From NCBI GenBank assembly GCA_034211275.1, contig JAXHTF010000028.1, positions 1 to 51,566 on the forward strand: a stretch of DNA of 51,566 nt. The letters are read 5' to 3'. The notes under the pieces were generated by a model. It did no database searches. It was not told where the DNA came from and saw only the letters and a list, made by a program, of their open reading frames with translations. Origin of the DNA: Acidobacteriota bacterium. Lineage in GTDB: Bacteria > Acidobacteriota > Thermoanaerobaculia > Multivoradales > JAHZIX01. Shown here piece by piece: positions 16,979 to 26,700 of the stretch. A program made the translations under genes and the position numbers. Numbering within the stretch: position 1 is the stretch's first letter; each line of letters begins with the position of its first letter.

Positions 16979-17061
16979 CCTCCCGTTAAGTCCTTGTGAG
17001 GACGACGGTTCCGTGAGCGTTGAAGCCGCGGAATTTCCGAGGGGACGAGAGATTCGCGAGC

Positions 17062-17355
17062 ATGCCGGCAAAGGGCACTACGACCGCCGTAGAGATCTTT
17101 GGCTCGGTCTACTATGTTCGCGGTGACAACGACAGCGATTCCCTCAGAGAGCTCGCCGGCATCGTTGATCGCCAGATGCGGCAGATCGCCGAGCAGGTGG
17201 CGACGGTGGACACCGCGAAGATAGCCATCCTGACGGCTCTCAACCTGGCGGACGAGCTCTCGCAATGCCAGAAACTACAGGAAGGGGAACGGGTCGAAAT
17301 CCGGGAGAAGGTAGAGGCGCTTGCTGGGGAGCTGGATCGAGCGTTGAAGAGCTAG
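17062..17355 (+). CDS. zapA: Cell division protein ZapA
   Basis: From the ATG at 17062 this encodes 97 residues. The N-terminal strands (VEIFGSVYYVRGDND) and the helix beginning LRELAGIVDRQMRQIAEQV match ZapA, which binds FtsZ and promotes bundling of its filaments at midcell. The remainder is a long helix with ILTALNLADELSQCQ and a coiled-coil tail, as in the family. A TTG 14 codons upstream is in frame but adds nothing conserved. The preceding ZapB-like gene and the RNA gene downstream fit a known arrangement: zapA is followed by the 6S RNA gene in many bacteria. Confidence 0.88.
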   Translation: MPAKGTTTAVEIFGSVYYVRGDNDSDSLRELAGIVDRQMRQIAEQVATVDTAKIAILTALNLADELSQCQKLQEGERVEIREKVEALAGELDRALKS

Positions 17356-17445
17356 GTCGAGCGCTGACGAGCATAGAAGAGCTAAGTGCGTGGGTAGACT
17401 GACCAGGACCGCGCCTCTCCAGTTGAATGATAAAAGTTTTAGGTC

Positions 17446-17655
17446 TTGCATCCCCTGCGGAGTACGTGATGGGTTTTCCAAGTGTAGAACCAACACTATT
17501 GCCTAGGGAGTCTTTCACCTGCGGCGCCTGTGCAAGCCCCGCCGGTTCGTCTAGTACGGCTGGAACGGGGAGCTAATGGCTCGTGGAGCGGACACCCACC
17601 TGAAGAGATTCAGGTTCTAAGACGGCTGCCCAAACGGCTCAGGCGGGGGATGCAT
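17446..17655 (+). ncRNA. ssrS: Candidate 6S RNA
   Basis: The 407-bp gap after zapA contains no gene but folds like 6S RNA, the regulator that binds sigma-70 RNA polymerase. A 9-bp perfect closing stem, TGCATCCCC (17447-17455) with GGGGATGCA (17646-17654), encloses ~190 nt. Inside are CGCCTG paired with CAGGCG, CCCCG..GTTC paired with GAAC..GGGG in the central part, and a perfect ACCTGAA-GAGA-TTCAGGT hairpin near the 3' side. The latter resembles the hairpin near the 3' end of E. coli 6S RNA. Position after zapA is the best argument. The TTGAAT at 17423-17428 could be a -35, but no good -10 pairs with it. The call rests on my by-eye folding. Confidence 0.5.
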
Positions 17656-17730
17656 TTCATTCTTGCGTAGCAGTGCTTCATCGGTAGCAGTGACTTCGAA
17701 GACCTAGACGACAAACTCCTGGCATACCCG

Positions 17731-17760
17731 CACCCCCCTGTTTCCTACAGGAGAGGGGTG
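17731..17760 (+). promoter_or_regulatory. Hairpin hiding the rny ribosome site
   Basis: CACCCC (17731-17736) pairs with GGGGTG (17755-17760), and CCTGT (17737-17741) with ACAGG (17747-17751), leaving a 5-nt loop and a 3-nt bulge. The Shine-Dalgarno AGGAG (17749-17753) lies within it, 12 nt before the GTG start at 17766. There is no T-run. The fold would block ribosome loading unless opened or cleaved. Upstream, the 9-bp repeat GTAGCAGTG occurs twice (17667-17675, 17684-17692). Confidence 0.5.
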
Positions 17761-17765
17761 TCCAA

Positions 17766-19328
17766 GTGGAAACGATCGCTTTGGTCGCGGCTGTGGTCGG
17801 GACCGCGGTGCTGGTGCTCATCGGTTGGTGGCTCTGGCTCCGCAGGGCGTCCACTTTGGTACTGCGCGAGGCTCAGGCCAAGGCCGACCGCATCGAGATG
17901 GATGCGGAGCGGCAGGCGGCCAACAAGCTGCGCGAGGTCGAGGTAGCGGCGAAGGAGAAGCTGCTCCAGGCCCGCACCGAATTCGAAAAGGTATCCCGGG
18001 AGCGGCGCGCCGAGCTGGAGGCCATGGAGCGCCGTCTCACCCAGCGCGAAGACAATCTGGACAAGCGGTCCGACGAGGCCGCCCAGCGGGAGAAGGATCT
18101 CGCCGCCCGCGAGCGGGAGTCCACCCAGCTGGAGCGCAGCCTGGAGAAGAACCAGACGCGCCTCGACCGGCTCATCGCCGAAGAGGAGGCGAAGCTGGAG
18201 CGCATCTCCGGTCTCACCGCCCAACAGGCTCGGGAAGAGCTGGTGCGGCTGGCGGAGGGGGACGCGCGCATCGAGTCCGCCCGCCTGATCAAGCGCATCG
18301 AGGACGAGGCGCGGGAAAACGCTCAAAAAGAAGCTCAGCGGATCATCGGCATCGCCGTCCAGCGGGCGGCGTCGGATTATGTCGCCGAGACCACGGTGTC
18401 GGTGGTGGTCTTGCCCAACGACGAGATGAAGGGACGCATCATCGGCCGCGAGGGGCGCAACATCCGCGCTCTGGAGATGGCCACCGGCGTCGATCTCATC
18501 GTCGATGACACCCCGGAGGCGGTGATCGTCTCCAACTTCGACCCGCTGCGCCGGGAGGTGGCCAAGGTGGCCCTGGACCGTCTGATCAGCGACGGCCGCA
18601 TTCACCCGGCGCGCATCGAAGAGGTGGTGGAGAAGGTCAAGGCGGAGTTCGACGACCGCATCCGCCAGGAGGGCGAGGCCTCGCTGCTGGAGCTCAACAT
18701 TTCCGGCGTCCATCCGGAGCTGGTCAAGCTCCTGGGGCGCTTGCGCTATCGCACCTCCTACGGTCAGAACGTCCTCAAGCACAGCAAGGAAGTGGCCTTC
18801 CTCGCCGGGGTGATGGCCTCGGAGCTCAAGGCCGACGTCCACGTCGCCCGCCGCGCCGGCTTGCTTCACGACATCGGCAAGGCGGTGGATCGGGAGATGG
18901 AAGGCTCCCATCTGGAGCTGGGTATCGAGCTGCTGCGCAAGTTCGGCGAGACCGAGGAAGTGATCCACGCCATGGCCTGCCACCACGGCGACTACGATCC
19001 GGAGACCGTGGAGGCGGTGCTGGTCACCGCTTCCGACGCCCTCTCCGCCGCCCGCCCCGGAGCCCGCCGCGAGATTCTGGAGACCTACGTCAAGCGGTTG
19101 GAGAACCTGGAGCAGATCGCCGCCGGCTTCCGCGGGGTCCAGAAGACCTACGCCATCCAGGCCGGCCGGGAGATCCGCATCATCGTCGACAGCGAGCGCC
19201 TCGGTGACGAAGAGGCGCTGTGGCTGTCCAAGGACATCGCCAAGAAGATCGAGGGAGAGCTCACCTATCCCGGTCAAATCAAGGTGACGGTGATCCGTGA
19301 GACCCGCGCCGTGGAGTACGCTCGCTAG
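17766..19328 (+). CDS. rny: Ribonuclease Y
   Basis: This 520-residue membrane-anchored endoribonuclease starts RNA decay in bacteria that carry it. It has an N-terminal membrane helix ([20 protein letters not shown]), a long coiled coil (~30-190) and a KH RNA-binding domain ([15 protein letters not shown], ~220-234). The HD hydrolase domain has metal-binding [17 protein letters not shown] (~366-382), MACHHGDY and the aspartate region [16 protein letters not shown]. The C-terminal domain is also complete. Length and order are standard. The start is GTG, with a strong AGGAG site that is folded into a hairpin. The next gene is ymdB, 2 nt downstream, the same pairing as ymdA-ymdB in Bacillus subtilis. 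Confidence 0.97.
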   Translation: METIALVAAVVGTAVLVLIGWWLWLRRASTLVLREAQAKADRIEMDAERQAANKLREVEVAAKEKLLQARTEFEKVSRERRAELEAMERRLTQREDNLDKRSDEAAQREKDLAARERESTQLERSLEKNQTRLDRLIAEEEAKLERISGLTAQQAREELVRLAEGDARIESARLIKRIEDEARENAQKEAQRIIGIAVQRAASDYVAETTVSVVVLPNDEMKGRIIGREGRNIRALEMATGVDLIVDDTPEAVIVSNFDPLRREVAKVALDRLISDGRIHPARIEEVVEKVKAEFDDRIRQEGEASLLELNISGVHPELVKLLGRLRYRTSYGQNVLKHSKEVAFLAGVMASELKADVHVARRAGLLHDIGKAVDREMEGSHLELGIELLRKFGETEEVIHAMACHHGDYDPETVEAVLVTASDALSAARPGARREILETYVKRLENLEQIAAGFRGVQKTYAIQAGREIRIIVDSERLGDEEALWLSKDIAKKIEGELTYPGQIKVTVIRETRAVEYAR

Positions 19329-19330
19329 TC

Positions 19331-20122
19331 ATGATCAAGCTACTTTTCGTCGGCGACGTCATCGGCAAGCCCGGCCGCCGGGCTCTGCAGCGCATGCTCC
19401 CCGGGCTGGTGGACCAGCACGGCATCGACTACACCGTGGTCAATATCGAGAATTCCGCCGGCGGTTTCGGAATCACGCCGTCGGTGCTGGCGGAGCTCTC
19501 CGAGCTGCCCATCGACTGCTTCTCTTCGGGCAATCACATCTGGGACAAGCGGGACGGGCTGCCGCTGCTGGACGAGGTGCCCAATCTTCTGCGGCCGGCT
19601 AACTACCCGGAGGGCAATCCGGGGCACGGCGTCCACGTCGGGGAGACCGCTGCGGGTATCCCGGTGGCGACCCTCAATCTCGAGGGCCGGGTGTTCATGA
19701 GCGACCTGGACTCCCCCTTCACCATCGCCGACCGGTTGCTCGCGGAGCTGCCCTCGGAGGTCAAGGTGGTGCTGGTGGATTTCCACGCCGAGGCCACCAG
19801 CGAGAAGCAGGCCATGGGCTTCTATCTCGATGGCCGGGTGAGCGCGGTGCTAGGCACCCACACTCACGTGCCGACGGCGGATGAACGCATTCTGGCCGGC
19901 GGTACCGCCCTGATCACCGATGTCGGCATGACCGGCCCCTACGATGGCATCATCGGCTTTTCGGCGCAGAAGTCGCTGCAGCGATTTTTGCTCCAGACCG
20001 GCAGCCGGCTGGAAGTGGCCAAGGGGGATGTGCGGCTGGCGGCGGCGGTGCTGGACATCGACGAAGACACCGGTCAAGCTCAGTCGGTGCGGCGCCTGCT
20101 GGTGCCGGATCACGGGCCCTGA
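19331..20122 (+). CDS. ymdB: YmdB-family metallophosphoesterase
   Basis: This 263-residue protein matches the YmdB/TIGR00282 family, a two-metal phosphodiesterase shown in B. subtilis to act on cyclic nucleotides. Metal ligands are visible in order: GDVIGKPGR (Asp-8 region), NIEN (~38-41), GNHIWDK (~67-73), DFHAEATSEKQAM (~150-162) and GTHTHVPTAD (~175-184). Length is standard. It starts 2 nt after the rny stop, so the two are probably one operon. This matches the conserved rny-ymdB pairing. The substrate in this organism is not known. It ends 29 nt before a Trm112-like gene. Confidence 0.93.
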   Translation: MIKLLFVGDVIGKPGRRALQRMLPGLVDQHGIDYTVVNIENSAGGFGITPSVLAELSELPIDCFSSGNHIWDKRDGLPLLDEVPNLLRPANYPEGNPGHGVHVGETAAGIPVATLNLEGRVFMSDLDSPFTIADRLLAELPSEVKVVLVDFHAEATSEKQAMGFYLDGRVSAVLGTHTHVPTADERILAGGTALITDVGMTGPYDGIIGFSAQKSLQRFLLQTGSRLEVAKGDVRLAAAVLDIDEDTGQAQSVRRLLVPDHGP

Positions 20123-20151
20123 GCCTGTACCCAGCGTGGAAAGGAGAAGCC

Positions 20152-20427
20152 ATGGCCGTTGATGCGGAATTGTTGGAAATCCTGCGCTGCCCCAAGAGCC
20201 GGGGTGAGCTGGAGCTGGTGGAGCTGCCGGTGGAGGTGCGCCGAACCCTGGCGGAGAAATACCGCGAGCATTTCCGGGACGAGGAACCGGTGGTGGAGCA
20301 GGGTTTGTTGAGCCGTGATTCGTCTCTGGTCTATCCCATCGTCTCCGACATCCCGGTGATGCTCATCGACGAGGCGCTCCCCGCCACGGTTCTCGGGGAT
20401 GCCGGCGAAGAGTCCGCGACCTCTTGA
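20152..20427 (+). CDS. Trm112/UPF0434-family protein
   Basis: This 91-residue protein begins ELLEILRCPKSRGELELVEL and ends with LLSRDSSLVYPIVSDIPVMLIDEA. That is the pattern of the small Trm112 (YcaR/UPF0434) family, whose eukaryotic and archaeal members activate methyltransferases as a partner subunit. Only the first Cys of the zinc-type CPxC is present, which is common in bacterial members. The role in bacteria is unclear. GGAAAGGAG precedes the ATG. It overlaps the next gene by 4 nt (TTGA). Confidence 0.82.
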   Translation: MAVDAELLEILRCPKSRGELELVELPVEVRRTLAEKYREHFRDEEPVVEQGLLSRDSSLVYPIVSDIPVMLIDEALPATVLGDAGEESATS

Positions 20428-21683
20428 CCGAAGCCCACGGCTCGCCGTCCCCGTCCCCGTCGCTTGGTCAGCGCCGGCGCCTGGGCCGGGGGCTGTTCAC
20501 CGCCCATCTGCTGACCCTGTTCAGCATCGCGGGGTCCAACGTTCTGCTGGGCCTCAGCGTCCTGGCCGCGCCGTGGACCGTGGACCGCAGCAAGGATCGG
20601 CTGCGGCTGTCCCCCCAGGCCCGCCGATGGCTGCTCTTGTTGGGCTGCTACGTGCTGCTCTTGGGCGCCTCGATCCTTTTCTCCTACGATCCCCGGGTCA
20701 GCTCCCGCTCCCTGAGCGACGTGTTCAATCTGGCGACGCCGGTGCTCGCCGTGCTCCTGCTGCGTCGGGAGCGTAGCGTCCGGCGGGTGGTGCAGGGATT
20801 GGTGATCCTCGGTGGGCTGCTGGCCCTGGCCGGCCTGGTGCAATACGCCTTCGGCTACGACAACCTGGAGCACCGCATCCGCGGCTCCCTGTCCCACTAC
20901 ATGACCTTTTCCGGGGTACTGCTGGTGTGCGATTGCCTGCTCCTTGCCTGGCTGGCTTTCGGCGACGGTCGGCGGCGGTTCTGGGCCTGGGGGGCGCTGG
21001 TGGCGATCAACGCCGCCCTGCTGGTCAGCTACACCCGCAACGCCTGGGTTGCCCTGGCGGTGGTGCTGACGCTGCTGGCGCTGGTGCGGGCGCCGAAGTT
21101 GCTCCTCGCCTATCTGCCGGTGGGGCTGATCATCCTGCTCTTGGCACCGGTGCCCATCCTGCAGCGGGTGGGCTCGATCTTCGATTTGCGGGATCCCTCC
21201 AACTACGATCGTCTGTGCATGGTCTACGCCGGCGCCCACATGGTGGCGGACCGGCCCCTGCTGGGGCTCGGCCCGGAGATGGTGCCGGAACGCTACGCCA
21301 TCTACCGCCATCCTTCGGCCACCCGCTATTGGGTACCCCACCTGCACAATAGCTGGCTCAACATCGCCGCCGAGCGCGGGCTGGCGTCGCTGGCGGTGCT
21401 GGTGGCGCTCTTCGGCTGGAGTGGTTGGACCGCGTGGCGGCGACTGCGGGCGGAGGGCGGCCGGGCCTCGCCGCGGGCGGACCTCTACTACGGCGTGCTG
21501 CTAACCCTGGTGGCCTTCACCATCGCCGGCCTGTTCGAGGACAATTGGGCCGATACGGAAGTTCAACGGCTGGTGCTCTTCGTGCTGGTGGTGCCGTTTT
21601 GTTTGGGCCCAGCCAGCTCCGAGGAAGCCAGCCCCGAGGAGATGAGCGGGGCCTCCGGGCAAGAACCGGGAGTCGTGTCCTGA
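20424..21683 (+). CDS. O-antigen ligase-like membrane protein
   Basis: This 419-residue protein has about ten hydrophobic segments, for example TAHLLTLFSIAGSNVLLG, WLLLLGCYVLLLGASILF, ALVAINAALLVSYT and LLAYLPVGLIILLLAP. The Wzy_C/WaaL-type motif VPHLHNSWLNIAAERGLAS (~300-318) is typical of enzymes that polymerise O-units or attach glycans to lipid A-core. It probably acts in surface glycan assembly in the inner membrane. The precise reaction cannot be read from sequence. The start is a TTG inside the TTGA overlap with the preceding gene, giving translational coupling. The final ~20 residues are polar. It is followed by a REP doublet. Confidence 0.8.
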   Translation: MTEAHGSPSPSPSLGQRRRLGRGLFTAHLLTLFSIAGSNVLLGLSVLAAPWTVDRSKDRLRLSPQARRWLLLLGCYVLLLGASILFSYDPRVSSRSLSDVFNLATPVLAVLLLRRERSVRRVVQGLVILGGLLALAGLVQYAFGYDNLEHRIRGSLSHYMTFSGVLLVCDCLLLAWLAFGDGRRRFWAWGALVAINAALLVSYTRNAWVALAVVLTLLALVRAPKLLLAYLPVGLIILLLAPVPILQRVGSIFDLRDPSNYDRLCMVYAGAHMVADRPLLGLGPEMVPERYAIYRHPSATRYWVPHLHNSWLNIAAERGLASLAVLVALFGWSGWTAWRRLRAEGGRASPRADLYYGVLLTLVAFTIAGLFEDNWADTEVQRLVLFVLVVPFCLGPASSEEASPEEMSGASGQEPGVVS

Positions 21684-21704
21684 CCTCAAGCTCGACCGTC
21701 GACG

Positions 21705-21773
21705 TGGTGGGCTGGCGCCCACCCTACAACCGCAGGGCAGCGCCTCTTCCGTAGGGTGGGCGCCAGCCCACCA
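21705..21773. repeat. REP doublet (inverted pair of palindromic units)
   Basis: The left arm 21705-21727 and right arm 21751-21773 are perfect 23-bp inverted copies separated by 23 bp. Each arm is itself a near palindrome: GTGGGC pairs with GCCCAC around a TGGC or GCCA core. The right arm begins with GTAG and the left ends with CTAC, the tetranucleotide found at the foot of REP units recognised by RAYT enzymes. It lies between the glycan gene and tlyA and could also act as a bidirectional terminator. Confidence 0.75.
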
Positions 21774-21874
21774 ACGCTCTTGAAGCACCCGCGAATGCTA
21801 TGATCGCCCATTCCGGTGCGGCATCCGGCGGCGCTGGATATTTTGCTGCCGCAACGCAAACGTCGGGGAGTTCC

Positions 21875-22666
21875 ATGTCCGAGACGGCCACCCGCCTCGA
21901 TCAGCTGCTGGTCCAGCGCGGCCTGTTTCGCAGCCGCGAGCAGGCACGGCGGGCGGTGCGGGGTGGCGTGGTGGCGGTGGACGGCAGAACCGTGGACAAG
22001 CCGTCCCGACCGGTGGCGGAGGACGCCCCGGTGGAGATCCGGGGTCCGGCGGAGCCGTTCGTCTCCCGCGCCGGCGGCAAGCTGGCAGCGGCCCTGGAGA
22101 CCTTCGCCGTCGATCCTACCGGCTGGGTTTGCCTCGACGTCGGGGCCTCCACCGGCGGTTTTACCGATTGTCTGTTGCAACGGGGCGCGGAGCGGGTCTA
22201 TGCCCTAGACGTCGGTCACGACCAGCTGGACGAGCGATTGCGCCGAGACCCGCGGGTGATCGTCCACGAGGGGGTCAACGCCCGCTATCTGAAGCCGGGC
22301 TTCCTGCCCGAGGCGGTGCAGCTGGCGACCTTCGACCTGAGCTTCATCTCGGTGCTCAAGGTGGTGCCGGCGGTGCTGCCCCTGGTGGCGGAGGGAGGGC
22401 TCCTCATCGCTCTGCTCAAGCCCCAATTCGAAGTCGGGCGTTCCGGCGTCGGCAAGGGCGGGGTGGTGCGGGACGAAGCGCGGCGCCGGCAGGTGCTGGA
22501 AGAGCGCCGCGAGGAATTGTCCGGCCTCGGTTTACGCTTTCTAGGGAGAGTGGACTCGCCGGTACCCGGCAAGACGGGGAATCGCGAGGAGCTGGTGTGC
22601 TTCCAGCGGCCCGCAGCCCGGCGGCTGGTGGATCGAGGCACGAAACGGGAGCCGGCGGGTCTTTAG
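21875..22666 (+). CDS. tlyA: TlyA-family rRNA methyltransferase
   Basis: From the ATG at 21875 this encodes 263 residues. It has an N-terminal S4 RNA-binding domain (RLDQLLVQRGLFRSREQARR, ~6-25) and a C-terminal FtsJ-like methyltransferase domain. SAM motif I is VCLDVGASTGGFTD (~87-100). The catalytic K-D-K-E-type residues lie in later segments (DLSFISV, LLKPQFEVG). Family members 2'-O-methylate cytidines in 16S and 23S rRNA. An in-frame ATG 25 codons upstream adds a low-complexity stretch; the downstream ATG has a GGGGAG site and matches the family start. It is followed closely by nadK. Confidence 0.9.
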   Translation: MSETATRLDQLLVQRGLFRSREQARRAVRGGVVAVDGRTVDKPSRPVAEDAPVEIRGPAEPFVSRAGGKLAAALETFAVDPTGWVCLDVGASTGGFTDCLLQRGAERVYALDVGHDQLDERLRRDPRVIVHEGVNARYLKPGFLPEAVQLATFDLSFISVLKVVPAVLPLVAEGGLLIALLKPQFEVGRSGVGKGGVVRDEARRRQVLEERREELSGLGLRFLGRVDSPVPGKTGNREELVCFQRPAARRLVDRGTKREPAGL

Positions 22667-22705
22667 GAGTTGGCGGCGGACGAGCGCCGAGGAGACGAAA
22701 TCATC

Positions 22706-23683
22706 GTGGATCATCCATCGCAGCGCGGCCCCATCGACCCTTCGGCACCAGACTCGGACTCGCCAGACCCGGAGCGCCGGGAGAGCGCTGGCGAGGTTTT
22801 GGGAGAGACTCGCTTTCGGCGTGTCGGCGTGGTGGCAAAGCCCGAGATCGAGGCCATGCGGGTCGCCGGGGAGCTCGGGGAGTGGCTGCGCCGGCGGCAG
22901 ATGGAGGTGCACCTGGACGCCCGCACCTTGGCGCAGGTGGGCAATGGAGCCACCGGCTGCTTCGACCCTTCCGGGGACTACGACCTGGTGGTGGCTTTGG
23001 GCGGCGACGGCACCCTTTTGGGAGTCGCTCGGCGGCTCAACGGCGACACGCCGCTGCTGGGGGTCAACCTGGGGAATTTGGGCTTCCTCACCGAGGTAGG
23101 CCGCACCGAGCTGTATCCGACCCTGGTCAAGGTCCTCTCCGGTGACTTCGAGCTCGAGGAGCGCTCTCTGCTCCAGGTCACCGTCTTCCCCCAGGACGGC
23201 TCGCCCCAGCGTTTCCAGGCGTTCAACGACGCGGTCATCGCCAAGGGGGCGCGCTCGCGCATCGTCGAGCTCAACCTGAGCGTCGATCAACATCCGGTGG
23301 CCCGCTATCGCGCCGACGGCATGATCATCTCCACCCCCACCGGTTCCACCGCCTACAATCTCTCCGCCGGCGGCCCCATCCTCTTCCCCCAGCTGCCCGC
23401 CACGGTGCTCGCCCCCATCTGTCCCCACACCCTGTCGCTGCGCCCCATGGTGGTGCCCAGCTACGCCTGCATCGAGGTGGTGTTGGAGACTCGGGACGAG
23501 GAGGTCTTCGTCACCATCGACGGCCAGGAGGGCACCACTCTGGCGTACCACGACCGGGTGCAGATCACCCGCAGCCGCTCGTGTATCCATCTGGTGAAGA
23601 CGTCGAACCGAACCTTCTACGACAGCCTGCGGGGCAAGCTGCGCTGGGGCGGCCTGTCCTCCGAACCGGCCAAGAAATCGTGA
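22706..23683 (+). CDS. nadK: NAD kinase
   Basis: This enzyme phosphorylates NAD to NADP. From GTG 22706 it has 325 residues. After a ~40-residue Pro/Asp-rich N-terminus come RVGVVAKPEI, the nucleotide-binding GGDGTLLG motif (~106), NLGNLGFLTE, the NE/D-type segment FNDAVIAKG, and the glycine-rich GMIISTPTGSTAYNLSAGGP. C-terminal strands carry ITIDGQ-like VTIDGQEGT. These are the complete NAD kinase core. A TTG at 22670 is in frame, but its AGGAG is directly adjacent to the codon. The GTG has GAGGAG 11 nt upstream, which is better. It follows tlyA by ~40 nt, probably in one operon. Confidence 0.92.
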   Translation: MDHPSQRGPIDPSAPDSDSPDPERRESAGEVLGETRFRRVGVVAKPEIEAMRVAGELGEWLRRRQMEVHLDARTLAQVGNGATGCFDPSGDYDLVVALGGDGTLLGVARRLNGDTPLLGVNLGNLGFLTEVGRTELYPTLVKVLSGDFELEERSLLQVTVFPQDGSPQRFQAFNDAVIAKGARSRIVELNLSVDQHPVARYRADGMIISTPTGSTAYNLSAGGPILFPQLPATVLAPICPHTLSLRPMVVPSYACIEVVLETRDEEVFVTIDGQEGTTLAYHDRVQITRSRSCIHLVKTSNRTFYDSLRGKLRWGGLSSEPAKKS

Positions 23684-23751
23684 GCCCATCCCCGCGGTCC
23701 CTATCCGCACCAGGAGTCACCGCCGGCTAGCCGTCGGCGGTGGCTTGCAGC

Positions 23752-26700
23752 ATGAAGAGCCCTGCTTCCAGCACGCCTGCTTCTCCGGAGCCTGCGCCGG
23801 ACTCTGCGCCCGGTCCGTCTCCCGGTGGGGGCACCGCCTCGAAGGCTGGCAAGGAACGCCCCAAGGGCCGCCGCTGGCGGGCATTGCGGCGTTGGCTGAT
23901 TCGAGGGGTCCTGTGGATTGCCGCGCTGCTGGCATTCCTGGTCTTCGTAGGGACCGTGTCGGTGCGCAGCGCAGCGGTGCGGGAGGCGTTGCGCCTGCAG
24001 GTGGTGGATCGCCTGAGCAGCTCGTTGGAGCGGTCCGTGACCCTGGAGGAAGTGGATTTCTCCCTCCTACCGCCGGTGCTCGAGCTGCAGGATCTGCGGG
24101 TGGCGGCGGAGGCTACCGGGGATCCGCCGGTGTTGACGGTGGAACGGCTGCGGCTGGAGGGGGCGATCCTCAATCCCTGGCGGCGGCGCTGGCGGCTGCG
24201 CCAGGTGGAGGTGGTGCGGCCTCATCTGCGGCTCACCGTGGATCCCGAGGGCGAGATCAACCTGCCCCTGCCGGAGGCCGGGGACGGCGGCCAGGTGCGC
24301 ATCGGCGCCCTGCTGGTGGAGGATGGCGTGCTGGAGTTCGAGGAGCAGCAGTGGCCCTTGACCCTGAACGCCCAGGACGTGCGGGCGCGGATGGTGGGAG
24401 AAGGGCCGGGCCGGCTCCAGGGGCAGGCGACGGCGGCGTCGGTGCAGCTGCGGCTGCCGCAGGCCGAGAATTATCCGCTGGAGGTCACCGTCAACGGCCG
24501 CTACGGCCCGGGGGAGGTGATCCTGGATTCGGTGCGGGCGGTGGGCGAAGGTCTCTCCATGGACGCCGCCGGCAGTGTTTCCTGGGGGCGCTCGCTGCGC
24601 GAGTCCGGGGCGGCGGAGCGCTATCTGGTAGAGCTGGAGACGACCCTGCGGGGCAGCTCCCAAGTGCTCACGGACCTCGGCTATTTGAACGGTGAGCTCA
24701 GCGGCCCATTGCGCACCGAAGGCGTGTTTCAGGCGTGGGACGGTGAATGGGGCTATCAGGGCACCGCATCTTCCCCGGAGCTGGAATGGTCCGGGCGACG
24801 GCTGGAGAGCTTGAGCGGTGAGCTCAGCGCCGATCGCGAGCGGGTGCACCTGGACCTGCAGCGGGGCTCCTACGCCGGCGGCGACCTCCGGGGCTGGGCG
24901 GTGGTGGAGCTGGAGTCACCGACCTATCCGGTGGAGGTGGATCTGGACTTCCGGGGCGTGCCCCTGGATCGCCTGCTGGCCTCCGAGGGACTTTCCCTCT
25001 CCGGCTTCGCCAGCGTCGTGGACGGCGAGCTCGACTATCGATCGGTGCAGCAGGGGAGGGATCGAGGCTATGGCTGGGGACAGTTCGAAATCTCGCCCAC
25101 CTCGGGACCAGGAGTCGCCCTGGCGGGCACCGTACCGCTGACCATCGAGGACGGGCTGGTGTCGAGTCAGGCGGTGCTGCTGGGCTCGGAGCGCCAGCGC
25201 CTCTTCTTCGGTGGCAGCTACGACCTGGCGCGCTTGGAAGGAGCCTTCGACTACGAGCTCAACAGCCACGATCTGGTGGAGCTTTCGGCCCTCTTGCTGC
25301 CCTTCCTGGGGGGCGATGCGGAAGCCCCCTGGGTGCCCCAGAGCGGCGAAGGGCAGATCCAGGGGAGCCTGGCGGTGAGCCGCGGTGACCCTACCCTGGC
25401 GGCGCGGCTGAACCTCCGTGATGTGGCCACCAGCCAGGTGGCGGCGGAGCGGGTGCGGGGCAGTGTGCAGGTGGAGAACGGCTCGGTGGATTACCTGAGC
25501 GTCGAGCTGATGGAAGGCGAGGCGGCGCTGTTGATCACCGGCACGGTGCGCCCCCAGGATTCCCAAAGAGTCTCGCAGGGGCCCACGGGAGGAGCTGCGG
25601 GAGGTTCTCTGAGCCCCAGCGCTCCGGCTCAGGGCTTCGTCTTCCAGACCGCCGCCGTCCCGGGACCGGTGGGGGACGGCGTGCCGCGGCGGCCGGAGAT
25701 CGAGCTCGACTTCGATGCCCTCGACTGGCCTCTGAACACCATCGGCTATTGGCGCGACCTGAACTTGCCCCTCGCCGGTCCGGTGAGCGGCCGGCTGTCT
25801 CTGGTGGGGGACGGAGTGGATCTTTCCGGCCGCATCCGGGCGGCGGTGGCACCGGCGGAGCTGCTGGAACGCTCGGTGGAGGAGGTTCGGGGGGAGCTGG
25901 CTTGGGACTCAGAGGGCCTGGACATTCGCAAGCTCATGGTCACCGCGGCAGCGGGCTCGGCGGAGGTGCAGGGGAGCTTCGATCCGGTGACCGGTGCCAT
26001 GGACTTGGATGTGGAGTCCGAGCTGGAGCTCGCCGGTGAGCCGTTGGCGAGCCTGCTGGGCGGTGGGCTGGCGGGGCGCGTGCGCCTCGAGGGGACCCTC
26101 GGTGGGAGCCTCGAGGACCCCCGGGTGGAGCTCGCCGGCGAGGTGGACGCAATGCAGGTGCTGGGCCGCTCTCTGGCCCGGCCGGGGGTGACCGCGGCGC
26201 AGCTGGAGGCGAGCTGGGACGGTGAGCGGGTGGAGGCCGAGGGAGAGCTGCTGGGGCTGCTGCGCTTCGCCGGCGGCGGGGCCCTGGACCGCAGCCAGGC
26301 GGCTCTCGACTTCGCCGTCTCCAGCCCCGAGCTGCGGGGCTTGGTGGAGCTGGTGACGGATCGGCCGGTGCCGGAGCTGGAAGGCGAGCTCGCCGGCCGG
26401 CTGCGGGTTCGGGGACCGGTGACCGAGCCTTCGGAGTTCGTGGCGGAGCTGGAGCTGGATCGCCTGGAAGGCGGCTATTCCGGAGCCTTCATCGAGCAGC
26501 TGGAGCCCACCCGGGCGACCCTCCAGGGCACCCGCCTCACCGTCGATTCCCTCTATCTGGGCAACCGGGAACGGGAGAGCGACTTCTTCGCCACCGGCGC
26601 TCTCGAGCTGGCCCCCGGGGGCACGGTGGACCTATCGGTGCAGAGCAGCCTCAGCACGCTCTGGCTGCGGCCGGTGGTGGTGGAGTTGGGGCTGCCGGAA

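Noticed and set aside
17423-17442. Sigma-70 promoter for the 6S candidate
   Set aside because: TTGAAT could be a -35, but no -10 hexamer lies at an acceptable distance with the predicted 5' end.
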